A stretch of DNA of 64,000 bases from assembly GCF_000196495.1 (NCBI RefSeq), contig NC_011313.1, forward strand, positions 496,001 through 560,000. Reading direction: 5' to 3'. Under the pieces are notes generated by a model. It was not told where the DNA came from. It was given only the letters and a program-made list of their open reading frames with translations, and searched no databases. Shown here one piece after another: positions 9,173-17,186 of the stretch. Origin of the DNA: Aliivibrio salmonicida LFI1238 (GTDB lineage: Bacteria; Pseudomonadota; Gammaproteobacteria; Enterobacterales; Vibrionaceae). The position numbers were made by a program, and so were the translations under genes. The first letter of the stretch is position 1, and each line of letters begins with the position of its first letter.

Positions 9173-9972
9173 TAGTTCGCTATTTGTGACTGCCAATCTA
9201 GGCTAGTAAACCAATAATCGTAGCGTTCTTTTAACCAACCATCTTCAGTTCGGTCTTTAATCCATTGGTCAAAAAATGCTTTTTTATCATCTTCGCCTAA
9301 ACGTACAGCAAAAGCTTCATTTCCTTCAGAAAGGCGCTCTTTGAAAGGAAGGTAAAGCACATCAGAATATTTGATAGCATCAAACTCTGGTTTTGGTGTT
9401 GAAGCAGCAACCGCATGAGCATTGCCATTTAATACTTCTTGAAACGCTTGGGCATCATCATCAAATTGAAGGACTTTTGCTTTAGGGAAGCTTTCTCTAA
9501 CGGCGGCAACGGTAACGGCACCACGACGAACGGCAATTTTTACACGGCGAGAATTGAATTGCTCACGAGTAAAGCCTTCCGTTAATTTTTTATTTGCAGC
9601 AACTTGTACACCAGAGTGTGAATAAGGGGTCGTAAATAAAACACTTTTTGCTCGTTCATCAGTAATGGTTAATCCACCAATGATCACATCGAATTTTCCT
9701 GAGATCAGAGAAGGAATAATGCCATCCCATGCTGTAGGTATGAAAACAATGTCTAAGCCAGAGTCTTTAGCAAGGCGTTTCGCAACATCAACTTCAAAAC
9801 CGATCAAATTACCCTGCGTATCACGCATAGCCCAAGGGACAAAAGTACTGAGACCTACTTTAAGTGTGCCACGTTCTTTTATCTTATCTACATTGGGTGT
9901 CATTGATTCTGAAAAGGCCGAGCTACTAAAAAGTAGGCATAGGCTAACAAAAGATAATAATATTCGCTTCAT
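9172..9972 (-). CDS. Periplasmic amino acid-binding protein (ABC transporter)
   Basis: The 266-residue protein begins with a Sec signal peptide (MKRILLSFVSLCLLFSSSAFS) and continues as a type-2 periplasmic binding protein of the SBP_bac_3 family. Typical blocks are GTLKVGLSTFVPWAM, GFEVDVAKRLAKD and ISGKFDVIIGGLTITDERA. It should capture a polar amino acid in the periplasm and deliver it to the two adjacent permeases. The exact substrate cannot be read from the sequence. A GGAG precedes the start at good spacing. Confidence 0.9.
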   Translation of the reverse strand: MKRILLSFVSLCLLFSSSAFSESMTPNVDKIKERGTLKVGLSTFVPWAMRDTQGNLIGFEVDVAKRLAKDSGLDIVFIPTAWDGIIPSLISGKFDVIIGGLTITDERAKSVLFTTPYSHSGVQVAANKKLTEGFTREQFNSRRVKIAVRRGAVTVAAVRESFPKAKVLQFDDDAQAFQEVLNGNAHAVAASTPKPEFDAIKYSDVLYLPFKERLSEGNEAFAVRLGEDDKKAFFDQWIKDRTEDGWLKERYDYWFTSLDWQSQIAN

Positions 9973-9987
9973 GCTGTGTGTTCTCCA

Positions 9988-10782
9988 TTAATGTGAATTA
10001 TGCATTTTATGCTCTAACCAGGCCGATAGCCCAGAGAGACTGAGTGTAACTAATAAATAGATAGCGGCGACACTGAACCAAATTTCGAATGGCATTGCGG
10101 TATCTGCGACAATGTTTCGTCCTTCCGTTGTTAAATCAAAAATTGCCATCACACTGACTATAGAAGAGTTTTTTACTAAAGAAACTAATTCATTAGTGAG
10201 TGAAGGTAAGGTTTTTTGAATCACTTGAGGAAGAATAATGTATCGATAGCTATTAAAAGAAGATAAACCAAGTGAGCGGCAGGCTTCAAATTGCCCTTTA
10301 GGTAAATTGACCAAACCAGAGCGTAAAATCTCTGCGGTATAAGCCCCTTGAAATAGAGCCAAAGCAAGGATAGCCGTAGAGAATCGTTCTAATCCTAAAT
10401 AAGGGCCAAATACAAAATAAAGTAAATAGATTTGCACCAATAAGGGCGTATTTCGAATTAACTCAATATAACCTTTGGCCAATGAACGGCCAACGACAGA
10501 ATCAGATAAGCGTAGTAAGGCCGTAATAAGGGCAATCAGGAAGGTTGCTATTGCGCTTAACCCTGAGATTTGTAACGTAACCAATAAGCCTTCGATTAAT
10601 TCAGCTGGAAACCATTCACCGTCTTCGTAAAAAAAGAGGAAATCAGGTACTCGGTCCCATTGCCACTGATAATTCATGGCTTCAGCTCCGCTATTTAATA
10701 CCCAGAATAATCCAAGAGTAATAAAGGCGATTTGGAGTAAAGCGGAAAATACGGGCTGCAATATGTTGATAAAGTTGCGCAT
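9988..10782 (-). CDS. Polar amino acid ABC transporter permease (first permease)
   Basis: This 264-residue inner-membrane protein has about five membrane segments and the coupling loop GLVNLPKGQFEACRSLGLSS near residue 150. It belongs to the same HisM/GlnP family as the second permease of the operon, and the two probably form a heterodimeric channel. Its ATG lies one base after the TAA of the ATPase gene, consistent with coupled translation. The substrate is probably a polar amino acid, inferred from family and context. Confidence 0.88.
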   Translation of the reverse strand: MRNFINILQPVFSALLQIAFITLGLFWVLNSGAEAMNYQWQWDRVPDFLFFYEDGEWFPAELIEGLLVTLQISGLSAIATFLIALITALLRLSDSVVGRSLAKGYIELIRNTPLLVQIYLLYFVFGPYLGLERFSTAILALALFQGAYTAEILRSGLVNLPKGQFEACRSLGLSSFNSYRYIILPQVIQKTLPSLTNELVSLVKNSSIVSVMAIFDLTTEGRNIVADTAMPFEIWFSVAAIYLLVTLSLSGLSAWLEHKMHNSH

Positions 10783-10783
10783 A

Positions 10784-11530
10784 TTAGTAGCTCAAGATTT
10801 GGTTTAAAAACGTTTGAGTACGATGATGTTTTGGGTGTTCAAAAAATTCATTTGGTTCGGCGATTTCAATAATCTCACCTTCATCCATAAAAACAACACG
10901 GTCAGCCACTTTTTTAGCAAATCCCATTTCATGAGTAACGCAGACCATGGTCATGCCGTCTTTTGCCAGATTTGACATAACATCTAAGACTTCACTGATC
11001 ATTTCAGGATCTAACGCGGAAGTTGGTTCATCAAATAACAGAATTTTCGGTTCCATGCACAATGAGCGAGCAATGGCGACACGTTGCTGCTGACCACCCG
11101 AGAGCTGAGAGGGGAATTTATTCGCCTGCTCTGCAATGTTAACGCGCTCTAAATAATGCAAGGCACGTTTATTGGCTTCAGCTTTAGAGAGTTTTAAGGT
11201 TTTGATGGGTGCTAGTGTCAGGTTTTCTAATATCGTTAAATGTGGGAATAAATTGAAATGTTGAAACACCATGCCAATTTGACCTTTAGACTGCTGCTTT
11301 GTTGACACGGTTTGACCAAAAACAGATAACTCTCCAGATTCAATGGATTCTAGCGTATTAATACAGCGGATCAGAGTGGATTTACCAGAACCAGAAGGGC
11401 CGCATATAACCACTTTTTCGCCTTGAGCGATAGAGAGGTTAATGTTTTTTAAAGCATGGAATTGATCATAATACTTTTCTACGTGTTTAAAAGTAATCAC
11501 GGAGTTAGTCTGTGTATTTTGACGGCTCAC
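10784..11530 (-). CDS. Polar amino acid ABC transporter ATP-binding protein
   Basis: The 248-residue ATPase has Walker A GPSGSGKST near residue 44, a Q-loop in GMVFQHFNLFPH, the signature LSGGQQQRVAIAR near residue 142, Walker B ILLFDEPTSALDP and a switch histidine in VTHEMGFAK. This is the GlnQ/HisP type. It energises uptake through the two permeases encoded downstream. The start is GTG, with AAGGAT 5 bp upstream acting as ribosome binding site. It is the first gene of the operon, which is transcribed away from aroG. Confidence 0.92.
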   Translation of the reverse strand: MSRQNTQTNSVITFKHVEKYYDQFHALKNINLSIAQGEKVVICGPSGSGKSTLIRCINTLESIESGELSVFGQTVSTKQQSKGQIGMVFQHFNLFPHLTILENLTLAPIKTLKLSKAEANKRALHYLERVNIAEQANKFPSQLSGGQQQRVAIARSLCMEPKILLFDEPTSALDPEMISEVLDVMSNLAKDGMTMVCVTHEMGFAKKVADRVVFMDEGEIIEIAEPNEFFEHPKHHRTQTFLNQILSY

Positions 11531-11735
11531 AATACATCCTTTTTCTTAGTTCTTAAACTTACTCTAACATATTCATAAGGCTAAAGAAGTGAATCTTTTT
11601 TGGTGGATGAATTTTAAACAATATTGGGTGTTATGTACACTTGAGGTTAAATCTTAACTGAGAGACTTATTTATATTAAATTAACCATTGCACAACAGAA
11701 GAAGACACGTTACGTTAACAGGATGGAGAATAAAC

Positions 11736-11768
11736 ATGCAGTATACAGAGTATATGCTGCATAAATAG
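11736..11768 (+). CDS. Possible 10-residue leader peptide upstream of aroG
   Basis: A tiny ORF, MQYTEYMLHK, lies 14 bp before the aroG start. It has a strong GGAG 7 bp before its ATG and a tyrosine at positions 3 and 6. A leader peptide rich in an aromatic residue before an aromatic-pathway gene suggests translational or attenuation control. However, no terminator hairpin lies between it and aroG, so classical attenuation is not supported. It could also be chance. Confidence 0.3.
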   Translation: MQYTEYMLHK

Positions 11769-11782
11769 ACGGAAGCATAATA

Positions 11783-12835
11783 ATGTATCAAACTGATGAT
11801 GTACGAATTAACAAAGTAAAAGAACTTTTACCCCCTGTTGCGATTTTAGAAAAATTTCCTGCGACAGATACTGCTGCTAAGACGGTGTTTGAATCTCGTC
11901 AATCAATTCATAATATTCTACAAGGTGACGATGACCGTCTACTTGTTATTATTGGTCCGTGTTCAATTCATGATACTGAAGCCGCACTAGAATATGGCGC
12001 TAAGTTAAAAACATTGCGTGATGAATTAGGCGATCGCCTTGAAATTGTTATGCGTGTTTATTTTGAAAAACCTCGTACAACCGTTGGTTGGAAAGGTCTA
12101 ATTAACGACCCATACATGGATGATTCATTTAAACTGAATGATGGCCTTCGTATGGGACGTAAGCTCTTGCTTGATCTTACTGATATGGGACTGCCAACCG
12201 CGGGTGAGTTTCTTGATATGATCACACCACAGTACATGGCTGATTTAATCAGTTGGGGTGCGATTGGTGCTCGTACAACAGAATCACAAGTTCACCGTGA
12301 ATTGTCTTCTGGCCTGTCTTGTCCTGTTGGTTTTAAAAATGGTACTGATGGTAATATCAAGATAGCAACAGATGCGATTCGCTCTGCTGGGTCTTCTCAC
12401 CATTTCTTATCAGTAACTAAATACGGTCATTCTGCGATTATTGAAACCGCGGGTAACCCTGATTGCCATATCATCTTACGTGGTGGTAAAGAGCCAAATT
12501 ACAGCGCTGCACATGTAAAACCAGTTAAAGAGCAACTTGCGGCATCTGGTTTACCTGAGAAAGTGATGATTGATTTCAGTCATGCTAATAGCTCAAAAGA
12601 CTTTAAGCGTCAGATGATTGTTTCGGATGATGTTTGTGGCCAAATCTCTGGCGGTGAAGACGCTGTTTTTGGTGTGATGATTGAAAGTCACCTAGTGGAA
12701 GGTCGTCAAGATCTTGTTAATGGCAAAGTTGAAACTTACGGCCAATCTATTACTGATGCTTGTATTGGTTGGGATGATACGGAAACAGTACTTCATCAAC
12801 TTGCGAATGCAGTCACTGCTCGTCGTAATAAATAA
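11783..12835 (+). CDS. aroG: 3-deoxy-7-phosphoheptulonate synthase (DAHP synthase)
   Basis: This enzyme joins phosphoenolpyruvate and erythrose 4-phosphate in the first step of aromatic amino acid synthesis. The 350-residue protein is a type I DAHP synthase with IGPCSIHD near residue 58, YFEKPRTTVGWKGLI near residue 92, GARTTESQVHRELSSG and CHIILRGG with DFSHANSSK. It matches E. coli AroG, the phenylalanine-sensitive form, more closely than AroF or AroH as I recall them, including the start MYQTDDVRI. Feedback type is inferred. It is a single gene with its own terminator. The 250-bp upstream region contains a GTTAA-atc-TTAAC inverted repeat at 11646-11658 and a possible leader ORF. Confidence 0.93.
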   Translation: MYQTDDVRINKVKELLPPVAILEKFPATDTAAKTVFESRQSIHNILQGDDDRLLVIIGPCSIHDTEAALEYGAKLKTLRDELGDRLEIVMRVYFEKPRTTVGWKGLINDPYMDDSFKLNDGLRMGRKLLLDLTDMGLPTAGEFLDMITPQYMADLISWGAIGARTTESQVHRELSSGLSCPVGFKNGTDGNIKIATDAIRSAGSSHHFLSVTKYGHSAIIETAGNPDCHIILRGGKEPNYSAAHVKPVKEQLAASGLPEKVMIDFSHANSSKDFKRQMIVSDDVCGQISGGEDAVFGVMIESHLVEGRQDLVNGKVETYGQSITDACIGWDDTETVLHQLANAVTARRNK

Positions 12836-12857
12836 CACGACATCTTATCAATAAATA

Positions 12858-12893
12858 AACGCCAATAACTGAGAAGTTGTTGGCGTTTTTTTT
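12858..12893 (+). terminator. Intrinsic terminator of aroG
   Basis: The 13-bp stem AACGCCAATAACT / AGTTGTTGGCGTT (one G-T pair) has a 4-nt loop and is followed by a T-rich tail. Confidence 0.9.
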
Positions 12894-12912
12894 GTTTCTT
12901 ATAAAACGAACA

Positions 12913-14547
12913 TTAGCCTTGGCCTTTTGCCATGGTTAATGTTCGTTTTAGTGTCCAACGTAGAAGGAGTGGAATACTTTCGGGTCCATTATCTTCACAG
13001 TATTGCACTATCGCCAAGGCTAAATCAGGCTTAGCGTATTTTTTTAGTGTTTTTATAATGATTTTTTTGGGCGGCACAGGTTGATCTACTGATGTATTTG
13101 AAAGCTCTCGAAATAAGGGCTCAAAACCATGGTGATATAAATAATGCTCAATATCTTTGTGTGGAAGCTCAGTTAAACGGTGGCGTTGGTGTTCATTATC
13201 TAACTGACTTTTTACCGCAAAAGCGTATTTTTTCCCTGCGGGATCACCATCGGTCACTACATGCCATTCAATGTGTAAGGTTTTCGCGATTTTTATGAGT
13301 GACTTTAATCCTGATTGTGCAAATTCGATGATTTGAATGCCTTCTGCTGCTAAGTTATAACCTAAAATTCGTGCCATTTCATTAAACAACCAAACCTCAG
13401 TTTCCCCTTCAACCAATAACCAACAACGAGCGAATAAGGCATTTGATCGTTGGAATCGGACATGGAAAGTAATTCGGCGTAAATCGTCTTTAGAAAGGCA
13501 GGTCGGAGAGACTGAATAGCAAGAGGTAGAGTCAGATTCTCGAACCAAACGACGTATAGAGCAAAGGGGAACGGTACTCAGTAGCTCGCTGCTGTTTGTT
13601 GTTAATATTTTTTGCATGGGAATATGATTAAGCAATGTCCATGCTTGTATTAGTTGGGTTGGGTGTAATCGCCCCTCGGGATCTTCCACAATCATTAGAG
13701 GTCGAGCTGATGGTTTGAGGACATTCGGTCCTTTTGCTCTTAAATACGTATTAAGTAAACCAAGCAATAATAGTTTGGTTTGTTTGCTTTTGTTTTGATT
13801 AATAAATTGGGTTAATGAGATACCTTCGGTTTTTTGGCCAAAGAAGAGATCATCATGAATTCGATGTTGTGTATGTCGATTATGATTTTTAAATGCAAAG
13901 TAGTGCTCGACTAACGCTTGCATTGAATGGAGAGCACTTTTTATTTCACCACTGCTAACTTGACCAGGAGAGGTAAGTAGACGGCGGCAGGTATTATTTA
14001 TACGTCGCTCAATGCGATCATCAGGTAAAGGCGCCGTGTCTCCATCTGGGTGAAGCCGTCTGGCGTCGCGTATACGAATGACAGGGTGTAAGCGAATAAG
14101 CTCATACACAAGCATATGAATTTTATGATAACGAAGAATACGGCCTTTATTATCTAAAAAAGAATGGGATGCCGTTATTTTTCCGTCATTATTTGTTGCA
14201 CTAATACGGTAATAAATACGTTGTGCGTGGCTGTTTTCATCTGGTTGCCATAATGAAGCGAGTTTTCTATAGCGGCCAGCTCTGTATTCATTTTTTTCTG
14301 TGGTCTGAAAAGTAATGATGATTTGAATGTGCTGATCTTGAGTGTAAGAGATGGAATGGTCTTGATGGAAGTCAGTTAACGAAAATTGATGCAGCTCCCC
14401 TGAAATAGGCAGAGCGATAGATAGGGCATCAAGTAATGATGATTTGCCCCATGTATTTTCACCTATCAGAGTGGTGAGTTGTTCAAAAGAAAGAGATAGG
14501 CGTTTTATGCCACGAAATCCTGAAACTTCAATACGTTCTAAAAGCAT
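12913..14547 (-). CDS. YbjD-like OLD-family ATPase with TOPRIM nuclease domain
   Basis: The 544-residue protein starts with an ABC/SMC-like ATPase: MLLERIEVSGFRGIKRL followed by a modified Walker A, GENTWGKSS, near residue 30. The C-terminal half has a TOPRIM fold with LVEGETEVWL and HVVTDGDPAGKKYA, supplying the acidic metal-binding residues. Length and layout match E. coli YbjD, an OLD-family protein of uncertain role. Related OLD enzymes are DNA nucleases involved in DNA repair or phage defence. The ORF extends to 14577, but the ATG at 14547 has AGGAAGG 6 bp upstream and matches the family start. No partner gene (such as a UvrD-like Gabija subunit) is adjacent. Confidence 0.85.
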   Translation of the reverse strand: MLLERIEVSGFRGIKRLSLSFEQLTTLIGENTWGKSSLLDALSIALPISGELHQFSLTDFHQDHSISYTQDQHIQIIITFQTTEKNEYRAGRYRKLASLWQPDENSHAQRIYYRISATNNDGKITASHSFLDNKGRILRYHKIHMLVYELIRLHPVIRIRDARRLHPDGDTAPLPDDRIERRINNTCRRLLTSPGQVSSGEIKSALHSMQALVEHYFAFKNHNRHTQHRIHDDLFFGQKTEGISLTQFINQNKSKQTKLLLLGLLNTYLRAKGPNVLKPSARPLMIVEDPEGRLHPTQLIQAWTLLNHIPMQKILTTNSSELLSTVPLCSIRRLVRESDSTSCYSVSPTCLSKDDLRRITFHVRFQRSNALFARCWLLVEGETEVWLFNEMARILGYNLAAEGIQIIEFAQSGLKSLIKIAKTLHIEWHVVTDGDPAGKKYAFAVKSQLDNEHQRHRLTELPHKDIEHYLYHHGFEPLFRELSNTSVDQPVPPKKIIIKTLKKYAKPDLALAIVQYCEDNGPESIPLLLRWTLKRTLTMAKGQG

Positions 14548-14698
14548 ATAACCTTCCTCATTAAAGAGAGTTGTCATAAATAACTATATAGCAAGTAATA
14601 AAAACAAAGCACTATGACAGTCACACTTATTGAATTGTTTAGAGCCTAAGGGGTATCATGCTTTTGAAACACATCGTTATTATTAGGGAACCAAGTTA

Positions 14699-16438
14699 AT
14701 GTGCGCAATAAATAATCAAACAATCAGAATACTGCATATTAATGATACTCACTCCTATTTTGATGAGTCTGTTATTGCATTAAATTCAGCCGACCATGGG
14801 AAGTATTATATTAAATGTGGTGGTTTCTCTCGGATATCATATCAAGCATCGCATTTGATAAAAGAAGCAACAGAATGTGGCGCTGCTACGGCTTTCTTTC
14901 ACGCTGGTGATTGCTTCCAAGGCACTTTATATTTCTCTTTATATAAAGGGGTAGCCAATGCCGATTTATTAAATCAATTACCGCTTGATGGAATGGTTTT
15001 AGGTAATCACGAGTTTGATCTTGGCAACCAACCCGTCAGTGAATTTATTGCGAACACTGATTTCCCTATTTTGATGGGGAATTGGGATCTTAGCCAAGAA
15101 GATGAGACCAAAGGGCATGGCGTAAAATTTTGTGAGCGTATATTAAAATATAATCCGGAATTAAAAATCGCAGAATACATGATTAAACATGTCGGTTTAA
15201 CGTCAATTGCCATCTTTGGTTTAACGATAGATCGTATGTCTCTGCTTGCTAGTCCAGATCCAGATACTCCGTTTGTTAATGCTGTGGAAGTCGCTAAAAA
15301 TACGATTGATTATTTGGCAAGTAAGAACATAACTAACGTGGTGATTGTGAGTCATTTAGGATATGAAGCCGATAAAGCGTTGGCGGAGATAATATCCGGC
15401 ATTGATCTTATTATTGGTGGACACAGTCATGTATTACAAGGTGACTATGAAAGTATTGGGCTCGAAACTCGAGATCAGTATGGTGAGAAAGTGAATGGTA
15501 CGTATATTGTCCAAGCTGGGTGTCATGCGTTAGCGTTGGGCTATTGTGACCTTGAGTATTCTAACGGTGGGGAGCTGATCCATTTCAATGGTAATAATCT
15601 ACTGTTATTAGATGATGTCGCCTATCAAGATAAAGCGTGCGAGACCCCCTTACCGTTAAGAGCGTTAACTGATGTAAAGCAATCACTGTCAGATTTCTCA
15701 CATGCACAATTTTGTCAAAAAGATGAAAATATTGAATCACTGTTAATTGAAAAATATCGTGGAGAAGTTGAGCGTCTTTCTAGCCAAGTGATAGGGCAGT
15801 GTCTAGACGATTTAACTCACCGCCGTGTACCTAATGAACTAGGTCAAAGTGATATAGCACCATGGGTGGTCGAATCTTTCTACTCTAAAGCGCATCAAGT
15901 GGATCACCGCGTTCAATTCGCAATGCATAACGCAGGTGGAGTTCGTGCCGGTCTTAACCAAGGGGCAATTACTTACGCGGATATCGCCGGAAATGTATTG
16001 CCTTTTGCCATACCCATTGCCATTTACAGTGTGAAAGGAAAGTACTTGAAAGCGGCAATTGAGGGCGCAATTGATAATGCTACGGATAACGGGGTTATTG
16101 GTACTGGCTCTGGGAGTTATCCTTACGTTTCACAGCTAAAGTACAGTTATAACGCAAGTAAGCCCAGTGGAAAGCGTATTACTGAATTGAGTATTTATCA
16201 TGAAGTGAATGGATGGCAACCAGTATTGGATGAACAAATTTATTTTGGCACATCAACCGCTTACACCATAAAGGGTAAAGAGGGGTATGAACCTTTATTA
16301 AATAAAGAAAAGGGTGTGCATATTACCGAACATTCTATGGCTGATTGCTTTATTGATTATTTGCAGCATTACTCAAGTCTGACTAAACCAAAAGAATATT
16401 TAAATAAATACCATAGAAATGACAAAGCGATGATGTAA
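14699..16438 (+). CDS. UshA-like metallophosphatase / 5'-nucleotidase, cytoplasmic
   Basis: The 579-residue protein has the calcineurin-like phosphatase motifs in order: LHINDTHS near residue 12, GDCFQG near 70, GNHEFD near 102, VSHLG near 216 and GGHSHV near 240. These bind two metal ions. A C-terminal 5'-nucleotidase domain contains NAGGVRAGL near residue 405 and a substrate-stacking region. Relatives hydrolyse nucleotides or UDP-sugars. Unlike typical periplasmic UshA, it has no signal peptide at its start (MCAINNQTIRIL), so I infer a cytoplasmic location. The substrate is not known. It is followed at 16500 by a tiny membrane-protein ORF that may be cotranscribed. Confidence 0.85.
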   Translation: MCAINNQTIRILHINDTHSYFDESVIALNSADHGKYYIKCGGFSRISYQASHLIKEATECGAATAFFHAGDCFQGTLYFSLYKGVANADLLNQLPLDGMVLGNHEFDLGNQPVSEFIANTDFPILMGNWDLSQEDETKGHGVKFCERILKYNPELKIAEYMIKHVGLTSIAIFGLTIDRMSLLASPDPDTPFVNAVEVAKNTIDYLASKNITNVVIVSHLGYEADKALAEIISGIDLIIGGHSHVLQGDYESIGLETRDQYGEKVNGTYIVQAGCHALALGYCDLEYSNGGELIHFNGNNLLLLDDVAYQDKACETPLPLRALTDVKQSLSDFSHAQFCQKDENIESLLIEKYRGEVERLSSQVIGQCLDDLTHRRVPNELGQSDIAPWVVESFYSKAHQVDHRVQFAMHNAGGVRAGLNQGAITYADIAGNVLPFAIPIAIYSVKGKYLKAAIEGAIDNATDNGVIGTGSGSYPYVSQLKYSYNASKPSGKRITELSIYHEVNGWQPVLDEQIYFGTSTAYTIKGKEGYEPLLNKEKGVHITEHSMADCFIDYLQHYSSLTKPKEYLNKYHRNDKAMM

Positions 16439-16499
16439 TGGCATAAAATTTGCTTTTATAAATATGGAATTAATTCATAGATTTAAGCAAAGGAATATT

Positions 16500-16592
16500 A
16501 TGGATAGTAATTGGTCTGATAGATTACTAGCAGTCGGTTGGGTTGTTGCGTGGTCAGTACTGGTTTACTTTGTGCCATTTTCTGGTTGGTAA
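16500..16592 (+). CDS. 30-residue single-span membrane microprotein
   Basis: The ORF encodes a soluble start (MDSNWSDR) and one hydrophobic helix (LLAVGWVVAWSVLVYFVPF), ending SGW. AAGGAA lies 5 bp before the ATG and a strong terminator begins 10 bp after the stop, so the ORF is neatly packed as a gene. I do not recognise a family. It is rich in tryptophan (four in 30 residues). It may be cotranscribed with the nucleotidase-like gene that ends 61 bp upstream. Confidence 0.6.
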   Translation: MDSNWSDRLLAVGWVVAWSVLVYFVPFSGW

Positions 16593-16602
16593 GTAATAAT
16601 AA

Positions 16603-16632
16603 AAAAGCCTTCTATTCTGTAGAAGGCTTTTT
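16603..16632 (+). terminator. Intrinsic terminator after the membrane microprotein
   Basis: The stem AAAAGCCTTCTA / TAGAAGGCTTTT has a 5-nt loop and is followed by further T residues. Confidence 0.9.
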
Positions 16633-16915
16633 ATTAACATTAATTTTACTTATTTAACTCTTTTAAACCAAACTATGTTGGTAAATTAATTTTTGAATAA
16701 ACGGAGTCTTAAATTGGCTTTTATTTTGATTTTTATTCACTTTATTTGATTTTAGTTCTTATTTTAAGCATTTATTATGAATAGGTATCGATGTAACGTT
16801 TGCATTAGTAAAACTAATATTACTTTGAAGAAAATGTCATTTTTTGAGTAAAGAATATAGTTCTATTATTGCGGCATCAAAATTTAAATGACTTTTATTT
16901 TTAAGTGAGGCAATC

Positions 16916-17107
16916 ATGGCACAAGCAGCAATGAACGTTAATAACATCGCTACTTCTTCTTTGGAAAAGAAGGCCTATTCAGTAAGTTTCAAAGGACTGA
17001 TTGCTCATTGTATTGATGTATTATTTGGTAAAGGCCAAGTAACATCCGTGCACTATACATCAGAATTATCTGAGCATTTACAGAGAGACATGGGTTTACG
17101 CCGTTAG
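16916..17107 (+). CDS. Small DUF1127-like protein
   Basis: The 63-residue protein ends with HLQRDMGLRR, which resembles the end of DUF1127 (YjiS-like) proteins, where an arginine-rich short helix ends in DIGL and a basic residue. The N-terminal 40 residues are polar with no membrane segment. DUF1127 proteins are small and poorly understood; some affect RNA turnover or phosphate and carbon metabolism in other bacteria. GTGAGG lies 6 bp before the start and a terminator follows. The 280 bp upstream are AT-rich with no other gene visible. Confidence 0.6.
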   Translation: MAQAAMNVNNIATSSLEKKAYSVSFKGLIAHCIDVLFGKGQVTSVHYTSELSEHLQRDMGLRR

Positions 17108-17133
17108 TTTCTTTTTAATAAATGCTCTATTAG

Positions 17134-17161
17134 AAAAAACCAGCCATGAGCTGGTTTTTTT
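17134..17161. terminator. Bidirectional terminator between DUF1127-like gene and GGDEF gene
   Basis: The stem AAAAAACCAGC / GCTGGTTTTTT with a 5-nt loop lies between convergent genes and has A and T tracts on both sides. Confidence 0.88.
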
Positions 17162-17186
17162 ACATCTGCAAAAGAGTATCGTTACT

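Noticed and set aside
11646..11658. TyrR box upstream of aroG
   Set aside because: Only a weak TGTA...ACA-like match and a GTTAA/TTAAC repeat are present; neither fits the TyrR consensus well enough to call.
12913..14547. YbjD-like nuclease as part of a Gabija or other phage-defence system
   Set aside because: No UvrD-like helicase or other defence partner is adjacent, and the protein matches the housekeeping-like YbjD group by layout.
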